A stretch of 64,000 bases of DNA, taken from the NCBI GenBank assembly GCA_028554645.1, contig JAQOOI010000021.1:992001-1056000 (forward strand). Reading direction: 5' to 3'. Positions 1-11,155 of this stretch are shown here, piece after piece (the stretch's first letter is position 1; each line of letters opens with the position of its first letter). The translations under genes were made by a program, and so were the position numbers. The DNA comes from Omphalotus guepiniiformis (taxonomy: Eukaryota; Basidiomycota; Agaricomycetes; Agaricales; Omphalotaceae). The notes under the pieces were generated by a model. It made no database searches. It was not told the origin of the DNA and worked only from the letters and a program-made list of their open reading frames with translations.

Positions 1-677
1 AAGTGTTTTGGAGGAATATACGATCGCAGACGGAAGCACCAGTCGTATTGGGAATGGTACCATAGATATTTGAACCGGAGCTGGGCCCAAGGCCTATAAG
101 ACCTTGACCGGATGGATTAGATGAGTCGGGAGTAACCTCTACTGTAAGAATATGAGCTACACTGTCTTCGTATAACTGGAATGGCGCTCACAGAAAGCCT
201 GATTCGATACAGTATATCCAAGAAAGTCCAAACTCGCGGTCTTGATAGGTCCTATTGCCTAATTCAGTCGAGCCTCAAGGCTGCAACACAGTTCACAGAC
301 GTACCCGTTACAGACCCTACTGCATAAGACACCCCACTCGTCTTCCCAGTATTCACAGCATTCGATACGGACCCTGCCACCCATAGATCAGCGCTAGAAG
401 AAAGGGTGATGTTGTTAGCACCGCATAGGAGGCTAATGCGAAATCATGATTCGTACCTCCCAGTATCAATGAGCACAGAGAAGGAGTCCCCGTTCAGCGT
501 CACATTCGTAAAGTAGCTGATGTCTGCCGAGTTATTGAGGGCCGAGCTACCCGCTACGCTGTCTCTTCGTAGCAGATGCGGCGAATTTCGGCGACCCGCT
601 ACTTGAAGTCGCAGAGCATTAGTGAAGCCGACTAGAGATAATGGTATAATGAGACATGATGAATAGGACAACTTCAT
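1..677 (-). CDS. Pepsin-like aspartic protease A (peptidase A1), 3' part cut by window edge
   Basis: Secreted-type aspartic endopeptidase. The protein starts at 677 with a hydrophobic signal peptide (MKLSYSSCLIIPLSLVGF), then a short pro-region with a dibasic LLRR site. Exon 1 ends at 457 inside the first catalytic motif, and a 63-nt GT-AG intron (394-456) restores DTGSADLWV in exon 2, starting at 393. After another intron the conserved flap-side stretch GLIGLGPSSGSN is readable on the minus strand near 80-115. The second catalytic Asp and the C-terminus lie outside the window. It is head-to-head with the related protease at 1376; the two share the layout signal peptide, FTNVTL/IANVTL, DTGS, but differ a lot elsewhere, so the duplication is old. 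Family and catalytic Asp are seen directly; secretion is inferred from the signal peptide. Confidence 0.85.
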
Positions 678-1375
678 GAAGGGAGGCAGAAAGAAGAATA
701 AAGAGAAGAAGGGGATGGTGGGGGCCTGGAAACTTTTTGAATGGTGGAAAGGCAGTGCAGAGCGTGTCCCTGTCTGACCATTTCACCTGAAACTGGCACA
801 AGGCCGGCGCTCAAATTATTACTGAGGACTCAATGTCTATAGTTCAAAGTTGCACAGCTGTAAGTATCTCTTGTTGAAAGACCGGAACAGCCTCAGATGT
901 CAAGTACTATAGTATCTTAAGGATGCTCTACGGCGAATGGTTGCGCAGATGAGAATCATTTACGAGATTGCAGATGAATATCACTGGCGCAGGGTGCGAC
1001 TGTTGAGCAGGTTTTAATAACTTTAAGTGTACTCACAGATTCGTCTCAGTGCATGATACACTGGTGAAACTCATGAATTTTCTGCGTTGAAGAGACTTTG
1101 AAGAGAATTGAATATATGCACTTTGCTGGATTAGTATTATTAAATAGATAGACTACTCAATCGAGGGTCGAGGCTATAATTATAGTTCTAGCCACGTGCG
1201 AAATATCTCGCAGCTCCTACTAGTACTGTAACTCTTCCATCTCCCCCGTCAAATTCCAGCTCTTTCACCTTCATTTCCTATACTCACCTTCTTTTTTCGA
1301 GCTGAATTTGTTTATCATCTTCAGCTCAGTCTTCTTCTAACTACCTGGACATACTTCCATCATTCTCTACATCGA
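678..1375. other. Intergenic region between divergent aspartic proteases
   Basis: About 700 bp separate the two start codons. The part next to the right-hand gene (about 1225-1375) is pyrimidine-rich with many TC/CT runs, as is usual for basidiomycete core promoters and 5' leaders. I see no convincing ORF, tRNA or repeat here; it presumably holds both promoters. Confidence 0.5.
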
Positions 1376-3287
1376 ATGCGCTCTTTCATCTCTCCACTTT
1401 CGTTGTTACTGGCGGGTTTCGACTTCTACCCTTTCGTTTCTGCTGTGAACATTCCCTTTCAAGTCGTCACAGGCAACCCTTTAAGTAGTGTCAGTCGTCG
1501 CGCGACTACGACTATACCAATAACGAACTCGGGAAATGCCCAATACATTGCAAATGTAACACTTGCAGGTGTGCAGGTCCGTGTCATATTGGATACGGGA
1601 AGCTCCGATCTATTTTAATTATTCTTATTATTTTCTGACGCTATCTTAAGCTCCGATCTATGGGTCAATTTTCCATCTACACCCCCTACTACAACTGACA
1701 CTGGAGAATCACTCTCACTGTCGTACGCAATTGGTTCAGCCAAAGGTCTGGTCGATGTTCAAAAGATATCTTCTCGATAGTTCTAATGCAGCGTTACTTC
1801 AGGCAACATACACACGGCGTCACTGCAGTTTGATGACTACACAGTAGATGACCAGGCGTTTCGTACGTTGCACATACACCCTTCGCAGATCAGATCTCCA
1901 ATTCCTTTATAGTACTTGTTACCGACTCCAGCTCTTTTTCCTCCAACATCCACAGTCAAGGGTACGATGGTCTTCTTGGCCTGGGCCCGAATGACGGCAG
2001 TCAAATTCAAGAAAAACTCAAAGGCGACAAGGGCGATTCAGTGTTACCTCGCATCTTCTCACAAAACAAGACATCCGAGAACTTCATCTCCTTCCTTCTT
2101 GACAGGAAGGGTGATCCTACAGAAGAATTCACCGGGCAGCTCACCATCTCCGAGTTTGTTCCAGAATATGAGAACATTACATCTATGCCGAAACTAGATG
2201 TGGAGTCGGTGTTGAAGCTTTTGGACTCAGGTATGTGTGCCCGGAATTCTAACGAGAGTTTCAAGCCCACTTGTATCTAGACCAACACTGGCAAGCATTA
2301 ACGGACAAAGATAATGGAATTATTGGTCCCGATGGCCAAGTTATTCAGTACGACTCCATTGTGCCCAAAGCTCCCGATGGCCAGCTCGTTGCTGTTTTCG
2401 ACTCTGGTTTCACCTTCAGTCAAGTCCCCCGCGATGTCTCGGACGCAATTTATGGGCGAGTCGAAGGCGCTGTGTATGATAGTACCAACGAATGGTGGAC
2501 TGTGCCATGCGGACAGATGCTCAATATCAGCTTCAACTTCGGAGGCCAGAATTATCCAGTTCATCCCCTTGACACCGTTGACGACAACTTCAACGTACAC
2601 GACGAAAACGGCACCCATGTTTGCATTGGATCATTCCAACCCATCACGTCTGCTTTTAGTCTCCTTGGAAATTATGATATGATCATGGGAATGAGCTTTT
2701 GTATGTTCTTGATTTTGCAAGAAAAGGGTTGGCTACTAATTTCGATCCTACCAGTGCGAAACACTTATACCCTGATGGACTTTGGTAACTGGATCGAAGA
2801 CGCCTCAAACGATCGGGGTGATCCGTACATCCAATTACTTTCCGTCACCGACGTTAATGTCGCCCACAGCGATTTCGTGAGCGTCCGCATGAGCGGGAAC
2901 GACACCACCTCCGACCCGCGATGGAATCTCCTTCCATCGAGCGAAATGCAACACTCACCTGTCTCAGCGGAGGAAAAGAAGAAGAAATACCAAGAAATGG
3001 TTCTCAGCCGATGGCCATATATCTTTGTCGGGTGTCTAGTGTTTGTCCTGCTACTGGCAGGTATCATTATTTGGAAATGTTGCTGCCGGAAGGGTTCGAA
3101 TGGATGCTGTTGCTGCGGGGGTAGGAAGAAGGCTGTTCGGCGTTCGTCCTTTATGCAGCAGCCTCCACAACCATATCTGCCGCTACAGGAGCCGAGCTCG
3201 TTCAAGTTTCACGATCAGGCTTCTGTCCGTTCGTCACAGTACAGTAGTAGTCCTAAGGTTGGAGGATATGGCGGGCACGCATACTAG
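1376..3287 (+). CDS. Membrane-anchored pepsin-like aspartic protease B (first intron defective or mis-sequenced)
   Basis: Peptidase A1 with a C-terminal membrane anchor. Exon 1 begins with a signal peptide (MRSFISPLSLLLAG) and ends in the first catalytic motif DTGSSDLW. Later exons give QGYDGLLGLGPN and the second catalytic motif FDSGFTFSQVP, with introns at about 1720-1800, 1861-1912, 2231-2280 and 2701-2754. Near the end WPYIFVGCLVFVLLLAGIII is a transmembrane helix, followed by a cytosolic tail rich in Cys (WKCCCRKGSNGCCCCGGRKK) and then Ser/Pro. So the protease domain is expected outside the cell or in the vesicle lumen, held at the membrane. Oddity: intron 1 lacks a donor. Its branch site CTGAC and AAG acceptor are present (1635-1650), but a 14-bp copy of exon 2 sits where GT should be, and reading through gives a stop right after DTGSSDLF. 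The rest of the frame is intact. Either a recent loss or a sequence/assembly error. Confidence 0.8.
1600..1661 (+). repeat. 14-bp direct repeat flanking remnant of protease B intron 1
   Basis: The 14-mer AAGCTCCGATCTAT occurs at 1600-1613 and again at 1648-1661, 48 bp apart. The second copy is the genuine start of exon 2. The first replaces the 5' end of the intron, so no GT donor can be placed at any register of the repeat. The 34 bp between the copies keep an intron-like AT-rich tract, a CTGAC branch site and an AAG acceptor. Confidence 0.85.
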
Positions 3288-4512
3288 TCTTCTCCGAAGA
3301 AGTGTATAGTTCAGAACATTTTGCTTTTATAACATTATTACCTCTTGAGTTTGTTCAATACCATTGTGTATGAGTTGGTCTTTGCCGTCTTGAATATTTC
3401 AAAGTGATATCGAGAATCGGGATTACAATTAGACTAGGATAAGTACGAAACGCGTCGCTTAGAGCTTTGTGACCGCATTGCGGCCCAAACAGCATCCTAC
3501 GGCTTCCTTTTGCCGCCCACGAAGTGACTAGAACTCGCATTCTCGTGCTACATAGATGCGTACGCCGTACTCATCAACAGTCTTTTGATGAGCATACGCT
3601 CGAATTCAACATCTGATGTACTCATATCAAATGCCGATATCTCCAGTGTCCACGCGAGCTCTAGAGGACATGCAGAATGAAGACCGCCACGGCCACACCT
3701 CGCCACACTACATAGCTCTAACCTATCGAAACTACTAGGAAATCGGAACTATGGATGGATATTATTCTCTTTGGCCCCGACTGTACTCCACACTATTTCA
3801 GAGTCCATCCATGGATTTTGCTTACTTTTTCCGTCCGAGAGAATTTGTCTTTGGAGGAAGTCTTGTAGGTGACAACCGCACTGAATAGCGACCCGGGGTG
3901 ACTATCACGCTGAAGTAGCTTCTCATTCATCCAGGCTCCACATGCATTGACTCTCCCGATATTCGTCTCCCGCCAGTCATCCACGCGTTGCGGTTTATCT
4001 GCACAGTGTACATGTTGTGATACCGGTCGGTTCGAGTGTTAGTCTGTGTACATCCTTATACATCCCCAAGATACCGAAGGTTTTAGGGGTCTCTTCCGAA
4101 ACGGCTAAGCTAGAAGTCGACAGTTGAACTAATTGGAAGTCCTGGTATGTGATCTGGTTCGGCCTGCCGGCGAGACTCATATCTGAACATATTCTCGTAA
4201 AGTAGCATCTATTAGCCAACTGCAAGCGGCGTAGCCCCAATTATCTTGCCAAGATACTGTATCGAATCTGATATTTCCAGGGAACCTCCGCCTGTACATC
4301 CAAGTACATGCATGGCCAGCAATGTCCATCGTCATGACTTCCCAACCCGTGATTGCCTTTTTTCGCAACGACCTTGTGTTCACCAGCTACTCCGTGATTT
4401 TCCTTTATGATCAATCAAGTATGGTATGGGGTAGCAGCAAGCAGTATATAAGCTACGATATGTTGCGCAAGAGACACCCCTCCAGCCGATTTTCTGAGTG
4501 CTGTTAAGAGCC
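3288..4512. other. Intergenic region, 3' of protease B and promoter of sedolisin
   Basis: About 1.2 kb. It holds only short ORFs (63-81 codons, minus strand) with no recognisable domain, splice continuity or signal peptide. The last 70 bp contain a good TATA box for the sedolisin gene. Nothing else supported. Confidence 0.5.
4445..4452 (+). promoter_or_regulatory. TATA box of the sedolisin gene
   Basis: TATATAAG lies about 60 bp before the ATG at 4513. A consensus TATA box is not found so close to most other genes here, which fits a strongly inducible secreted peptidase. The role is inferred from position and sequence only. Confidence 0.55.
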
Positions 4513-6677
4513 ATGGTTCGCCTCCTGTCAATCGCTTCTCTCGGGTTTCTTGCTTTCTCCGCGGCGACTGTCACCCCCGTTCGTCGGGCGATGACCGTAC
4601 ATGAACAACGCCCACAAGTTCCCCAAAGCTTTGCTCAATCGGGGCCACCGAGCTCTGATACTACGCTCAATCTTCGGGTCGCTCTCACTGCGAAAGATTT
4701 GCAGGGTCTTGAGCAAGCGTTGTACGACGTGAGTACCCCTTCGAGCGCGTCATACGGCCAGCACCTGAGCTTGGACGAGGTAAGAACTTTTTGATTTTTT
4801 GTACTGATTGTCTCGCGGTGCTGATACAACGCACTTAGGTTAAAGCATTCGCTGCTCCAACGCCCGAGACAGTCTCTGCTGTTACCCAATGGCTTAACGA
4901 GAACGGCATAACAAATGTGACCACCAGTGGGCCTTTCGGAGATTGGATTAGCCTCACTACGGACGTTGCAACCGCAAATTCTCTACTCAATGCTCAATTT
5001 GAAGACTTTGTTCACATCGATAGCGGTGAAAGCGTGCTCCGTACTCTTGAGTATTCCCTGCCCCAGGATCTCTTGCAGCACATAGACTTGGTACACCCAA
5101 CCACAACCTTTGCTAAGCCGCGTAAATCCCCTGTTTTGTCCGTCCCAAAACCAGGAAACTTGACTAGCAGGGCAAACTCTGCGCCATCTTCTTGCAACTC
5201 CGCCGTCACCCCCACTTGTTTACAAGACCTGTATGGTATTCCTACTACCGCAGCCTCCCAGTCTTCAAACACACTCGGTGTGTCTGGCTTCATCGAGCAG
5301 TACGCTCAGACAGCCGACTTGAAATCCTTCCTTAGCCAATTCAGAACCGATATCTCTTCCTCGACTACCTTCACTCTGCAGACTGTTGACGGTGGTTCAA
5401 ATCCTCAAGGCTCCAATGAGGCAGGAATCGAGGCGGTATGTAACGTATTTTTTTGTAATCGATGTACCCGTTTCTCACTACGAATCCGACACAGAATCTC
5501 GATATTCAGTACACTATCGGTGTCGCAACTGGTGTTCCTGTGTTCTTCGTTTCGGTTGGAGAAAACAATTCGGATGGCGTGGATGGATTCATTGATATCA
5601 TCAACTTCTTGAATGCTGAGAATTCACCGCCCCAGGTAGCCAAAAGGTTATTCTGTATTGAGAACTCGCTGACTTGTGAATATACAGGTTCTGACCACTA
5701 GCTATGGATTCGACGAGTCTGACCTTGGTTCTACGTTGGCAACGTAGGTGTCCGCCTAAATTTCATAACACGCTCAGAAGCCTCATGGTGACTCTTGATG
5801 ATATAGCCGTATCTGCAACTCCTACATGACTTTGGGTGCACGAGGGGTGTCGATTCTGTTCGCATCTGGTATGCAGCCTAAGCAAGGGATCACGCATTGT
5901 CTCATTAATTCTTTCCTCTAGGTGACGGAGGTGTGTCTGGCAGTCAAAGCCAGTCATGTTCGACGTTCGTTCCCACTTTCCCTGGCGGTTGCCCTTACCA
6001 CACCTCTGTCGGTGCGACACAAGGAGTATCCGAGACAGCTGCCAGCTTCAGCAGCGGTGGTTTCTCCGACGTCTTTGCTATTCCTAGTTACCAAGCAGAC
6101 GCAGTATCTGCCTACCTCAAGACCCTTGGCAGCACGAACTCGGGCAAATTCAATAGCTCGGGCCGTGCCTATCCAGATGTTAGTGCACAGGGTGTCGATG
6201 TTGAGATTGTCAGTGGAGGATCGACTGGTACAGTGGACGGAACCTCCTGCTCTAGCCCAATCTTTGCCAGTATTATTTCGCTCATCAACGACCGCCTGAT
6301 CGCTGCTGGAAAGTCGCCTCTCGGATTCTTGAACCCATTGTGCGTTTCATCGGTCATTCTTCACTGAGGGTGACAATTGGCTAATATTCCTGCTTCGATT
6401 CATAGCTTGTACGCAAACCCGGACGCTTTCTTCGATATTACTTCTGGTGATAACCCTGGCTGTGAGTATTTGAGTGCACGATGTACCGGACTTTGTCTTT
6501 AACTCATTTCGTTTCACCTCTAGGCAACACTAACGGTTTCCCCGCAACTTCTGGATGTGAGTATCAGTCACCATGAGTCTCAAGCCAGCCTTACTAAACT
6601 TTCTGATCTTAGGGGATCCCGTCACTGGTCTCGGTACACCCAACTTCAACGCGCTGCTTTCCGCTGCTGGTCTTTAG
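4513..6677 (+). CDS. Secreted tripeptidyl-peptidase, sedolisin family S53
   Basis: Serine-carboxyl peptidase that removes tripeptides from N-termini at acid pH, outside the cell. The ATG at 4513 opens a signal peptide (MVRLLSIASLGFLAFSAATV); an upstream GTG in frame is not credible. A long activation pro-domain follows (about residues 25-190, including YGQHLSLDEV). The catalytic domain shows all family marks: Glu and Asp in EAGIEANLDIQY, the oxyanion Asp in FASGDGG, the Ser in GTSCSSP, and Ca-binding residues in FDITSGDNPG near the C-terminus, then DPVTGLGTPNF. The signals are split over several GT-AG introns (for example 4780-4838 and 5436-5494). One exon (6524-6556) is only 33 nt. Length (about 570 aa) is normal for fungal TPP/sedolisin. 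It could feed on protein-rich substrates together with the neighbouring aspartic proteases; that grouping is inference. Confidence 0.93.
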
Positions 6678-8017
6678 AGACTTAACGAGAAGCATTTTGT
6701 ATTCAAAGGATGGGACACTGGACATTACTCTCAAAATGTTTTAACGACCCCTGCATTCTGTAATTTAGACTGCTTTTTTTGCTGTTGACGACGGGTACCC
6801 ATTTGAGTTTGTGTTCATCAATCCTTCGATGTTTCGAAGCATGTGGTCAACAAGTATTTGATTGAATTGAAGTAACCGGCCCTTCCAATCTGTCAGGTGC
6901 CCAGAAGACAGCAGACACTTTACTGACCTGAAAGGCTGAAAAGCGATGACCAGGTTCCAACACACAGCGATGGCGGTCCAAAGTGCTTCGATTTCGCTGG
7001 CGACATGAAGCTGCATCTACAGATGCACAACTTCAGCAAGCAGGAACGCTAAGGCAGCGGGTTCTTGCCCACGTATAAATTCCATTTCAAACAATACGTT
7101 GGATGCTATCGACAGTTTAAGGATGATATGAGTCGGATACGAACTTGCGCGCGGCGTACAGAACGCTGCACATATTGATTGTTGAAATGGCGCCGTCTCG
7201 ACGTCTGAGGAATTAGAATCTCCACTAGCTCTCGTGCCAGTGCTTGCAGAGAGACTCGGATACAACACATGGATGGGGTTGCCAGCAAACACATCACCGA
7301 CATGGACATGGTTATGAAGTGAGAGATCTCCACAACGAAGCTATCCACTCTTCGACAGCGACTAACTTCTGCCAACCTCTTTCCCCGGTGAATCCTCCTA
7401 CAGTCAAGCAAAAGTGAGCTATCGAAACTAACAATTTACAATTCAAGTCAGCGTTGCGATCATCCGCAGAGCTGTTGTTTACCACGTACCAGCAACGATT
7501 ACTGCCGCAACCGAAGCCACTGAGAAGCCAGACTCATCTTGACTACCGTGTTCTATTATGACGGGTAGTTCTCTTGGTTCTGATATGTCTTGGTCGCTTT
7601 CGTCCACATTGGGAGCTACGGTCGTCAATATGAGTAGTGGTCTGTGAACACTTTGAAATACCTACATTTGAGCTCAATAATATCGGCGCCAGCACCAGTG
7701 CTCATGTCGATAGGAATTACTGATGTATCTCGGTGGGAGTAGTGTTGTAAGATTCCACTGTGTTCAGCGGCATGATATTGTCACACGCGCGCGATGATCA
7801 CAAAGGATGTATAAGTCATCGTTGGGCGATTGAAGCTTTGCCTCGAGCTCAGTCTGAATTCATCTATTCATTATTCAACTGTGTACAATCAAACGACATG
7901 GGAGACGAAAGATATATCCAAGAAAAGCAACACTCCGAGATATAAAGGAAAGCATCGTGAAAAAGAAAGCATCGTAACATTCATTATAAGTATGTAGTAA
8001 AAGGAAGCATTGGGACA
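6678..8017. other. Intergenic region with no supported gene
   Basis: About 1.3 kb between the sedolisin and heme oxygenase 3' ends (convergent). It contains only scattered 60-100-codon ORFs in conflicting frames without recognisable motifs or joinable exons. I see no repeat or RNA gene. Confidence 0.5.
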
Positions 8018-9097
8018 CTACTGCGTGCTGGATGTCCAGAGCGAGGTGATCCATTGCTCAGCAGCAAGCCTCTGGTCTGTGAACCCACCGACAACTAGGA
8101 AGAAATGGGCAAGCGAGGCTGCGGAAAGGGTGAGCAAGGAAGAAAGCAATATAGAGCGGAAACCTTACCGGCCGCGATAACCGCAAGGACAGAAGAAAGT
8201 CCGTATGCAGGCTTCTCATTTGAGGATGCAGGTGAAGGTTTCCCTTCCGATGTTGCAACGATATCATGCGGCTCAAGGATGGCGTCAAAGAGTCCACCAT
8301 TGTACCGGAAAACTTGATTGGCTTCATCCGCAATAACAGCTAGACAATGTACGTCGGCGTTTGAGTCAATTTCTGAGTAATCTGTTACTCACATTTCACC
8401 TGAACGTTGTCACCGGAGCCAACATTCATTCCATCCCTGAACCAGTCCTTGATTCGCCTCATCTCACCCAAAGACGCCGACTTGGATGAACGCAACTCTT
8501 TGAAAGCGTAGAATGAAAGACCTTGACCGGCAGCTTCATCTAGCCCATAGGCCTTGGCTATCGTGTGGCGGATATTCTGACCTCCACTCAAGTCACCCAG
8601 GTAGCGCACATACGCATGTGCCACCAAAGCTGAGGGGTCATCTGAGTTGGATATCTCGTTGATTCGATCAACATATGTAGCAAGAGCGGACGGGGGAGAG
8701 AGTGTGAGTTTAGTGTGTATCGCATGCGACTTCCAGTCGGCTTCGGGGACTTGCAGAAGAAAAGAAATGTCGGCAGACAGAGACGGTGCGCGCTCAAGTA
8801 ACGTGGGGTTATATATGGGCTCTAACACAGGGTGTGTGGCGTGCCGCTCAAGGCCCTTCTCTAGAGCACTTCGAAAACGAGGTCAACGACTCAGACTCGC
8901 GACCCACTGAGAACAACTTACGAGTAGACATGCCACAGCATCATTAAGAACCGCACATACTCTTCCTTAGAGAGCTCTCCACCTAGTAACGCGGCCGCAG
9001 CAGCGCTATGCTCGACATTCTCGTGTGCTTCCTTGGTGCATTCCCGGAGGACTTCAGCCAATGGCCTAGAAAGATCAATTTTGCTGGTGGAAGCCAT
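8018..9097 (-). CDS. Heme oxygenase (HMX1/HO-1 family)
   Basis: Oxidises heme to biliverdin, CO and free iron, normally at the ER membrane. The start at 9097 (MASTSKIDLSRPLAEVLREC) is preferred over an upstream in-frame reading. Exon 1 holds the proximal-heme-ligand helix TKEAHENVEHS. Exon 2 begins SALEKGLERHATHPVLEPIY and contains the family signature AHAYVRYLGDLSGGQ with the distal-helix glycines. After two more introns the protein ends with a hydrophobic stretch (GLSSVLAVIAAVVGGF) and WITSLWTSSTQ. That stretch is a plausible tail anchor, though short. Domain order and length (about 280 aa) match fungal HMX1. The stop is at 8018-8020. The upstream region carries iron-GATA-like motifs (see 9240-9289), which fits a role in recycling iron from heme. 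Confidence 0.92.
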
Positions 9098-9239
9098 GTC
9101 GCTAGGGTAAAAGAACGACAGGTAACCTGTGAATGATGGAAAGAAAGAAAAAGAAAGGGACGATATATAAGTAGAGCTGTGGCCAGACAGGTTTCTGCTT
9201 ACGAAAAACACTGATTATGTCGAATACTCTGAAGATGGC

Positions 9240-9289
9240 GTCAGATAATCTTATCTCACACGCTCGGCGGATCACATCTTATCAGATAA
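9240..9289. promoter_or_regulatory. Cluster of GATA motifs, including an iron-repressor-type site, upstream of heme oxygenase
   Basis: ATCAGATAA at 9281-9289 is an exact match to ATCWGATAA, the published site for fungal iron-sensing GATA repressors (SreA, Urbs1, Sfu1). A near match GTCAGATAA is at 9240-9248, and a reverse GATA (CTTATCT) at 9250-9256. They lie 143-192 bp before the heme oxygenase ATG, and the other neighbour (zinc-finger gene) ends here with its 3' side, so the heme oxygenase is the natural target. The match is seen; regulation is inferred. Confidence 0.55.
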
Positions 9290-9430
9290 AAGTACAAAAT
9301 TATCATTCTGACTCATACAAACCTATACAAACTCATACTACGAAGTTCGAAATGTCCAATACGAATCACCGTCCATAATCAAATACATACTCAAGGTATT
9401 TCGGCCGAAAACAGCTGTTGAGCTACAAGG

Positions 9431-11155
9431 TCAGTAAAAGACGAGCGCTCCGTACGAGGCCAGACTCACTGATGGAGCGTCGACGTGGACCGTACTGGGA
9501 GTGGACGGGTTAGAAGATGCCCGACCTCTTTGATATCGGGTCGGGGATGTGTCTTTGTCTGCCGGTAGCACAGGAAAATTCACGTCAATAGACAGTCTAG
9601 GAACTTCTCGCGCATCACCCGGAAAAGGAACACTTGATTGTGGCTCTTGCGTCTGAGGCGCTTGGTAGTCCATTTCCAAGTGAACTGCGGCAGAGTTCTC
9701 GTCTCGCGAATTAGTCGAGTCTGTTACGTATAGCGTCAGCACTAGTGCGAAACAGGGATAATGTTGGATAAACTAATAGGTTGACCTTGATCAGGTTTTT
9801 TAACACCCATGAAGACCCCGCCGCCAATGACCCGCCAAGTAATTGGGAAGAAATTTTTATTGTGCTTCTCCTCGACCTTTGGCGAAGATTTCGACGGCAG
9901 ACTGGACGGTGAGCGGGATGATTTTGACGCAGGACTGTCGACGTTCTTCGACTTCGACACGGGTGTCAAGGCGGTGGGGGTTGCCTCGTCATGAATACTA
10001 ACACGAGCTAAGCAAACTTTATATTAGTGCACGGAGAACACTCGACGTACAAATTACAAGCATCGCCATTCGGGCAATATCTTGTTTCGGGTTTGTAAAA
10101 TTTGCATTGTTTGGCTGTAAGTGCCCGTGATAGTTATTAAACGTTAGATAAGAAAAAAAAAACAAGGCTAACTTTTATATTTCACTGGCTTGGAAGCCTT
10201 GACGGAACGGGCTCTCGGAGGTTTAGAAGGCTTTTGAAAACTGCTGGCACCGGCGGTCAAAGTTGAATAAGACGAAGAGGAAACGGCAGGTATAGCAGGA
10301 GGGGAGGAAGTGCTCATAGAAGCGTAAGGTTGTTGCACTGGAGTAGAAAGGCTCTGGTATTCCTGGCCATAACTAAGATAACCAGATCTAGTCCCAGGGA
10401 CGTACTCTGCACTTTCATCCATAGCAGCGTGTTCGGACTGAGAAGGGGACGACACAGTAGCCACGGAGGCTGACTTAGAGTCAAATGAGCTGCTGGGTGA
10501 AGTAGAACCTGGCTGGTACAATGCGTAAAGGTTATCGTCCGGGTACTGCGGCGCAGGGGATACTGGTGAGTAATGAGGATCAAGGGGGGACCTATGCCAG
10601 AAAGGATACTGGTAGGCTTCTGGTGACAGCGGTGGTGCAAGTGGAGGCGCATAGACGGGAGAAAAAAGAAGTCCTCCGGAATCTAAAGAACAGTGAAAGC
10701 GGGTGAATACAACTGTTTCGAATGCGCAGCAAGCGACAACACTAATACTGAAAGCTATCGAGGTGGAAGCCTCCTTGCTTCTCGCCAGTTGCAAAAGTAT
10801 CTGAGGATGGTTGGTTGAACCACATCTTGGCAAAAAGGAGCCAACGGAATACGAACCTGACAGTGCGAGGGCTTCTTCAGTCTCGTGGCTAAACCGACAG
10901 TTCTCACCATTCCGACAATATCCATTCTGATGATGGAACCGGCAGAGAGCTGGTCTCTGATACATATCGGAAGTTATGCTCAAGGCGTAGACATGCGCGA
11001 AGTCGCACTCCGTGTCCGAACGAGGGCAGGTGCCTACTTGAAAATATTTACACGGTTTAGCTATAAGAAATAGTCAGTGTGCTTGTTCCCAACAATATGA
11101 TATCCACACACTCACTGTGCCTCCTTCTCACAGACCTTTTACCCGTCCTGTCCAT
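9431..11155 (-). CDS. Protein with three CCCH zinc fingers, probable RNA-binding
   Basis: Start at 11155 (MDRTGKRSVRRRH), a 43-nt-scale first exon, then exon 2 from about 11051. Three CCCH fingers are readable: CKYFQVGTCPRSDTECDFAH (C-x7-C-x6-C-x3-H), then CRFHHQNGYCRNGENCRFSH (C-x8-C-x5-C-x3-H), and after a long Pro/Ser/Tyr-rich linker CKFYKPETRYCPNGDACNFIH (C-x9-C-x5-C-x3-H). The last His is only restored when the acceptor TGTTAG near 9991-9996 is used. A probable intron lies at about 10682-10857. The C-terminal part is Ser/Pro-rich and disordered. Such fingers in fungi usually bind AU- or pyrimidine-rich RNA in the nucleus or cytoplasm; the target here is unknown. A GTGAGT donor just before the end (near 9472) could splice to a TTGTAG acceptor and move the stop to 9366. 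Confidence 0.8.

Noticed and set aside
1600..1650. GC-AG intron in aspartic protease B
   Set aside because: The only GC...AAG pair gives a frame that loses the DTGSSDLW motif.
4000..4060. tRNA-like GGTTCGAGT box
   Set aside because: No matching acceptor stem or D-arm nearby.
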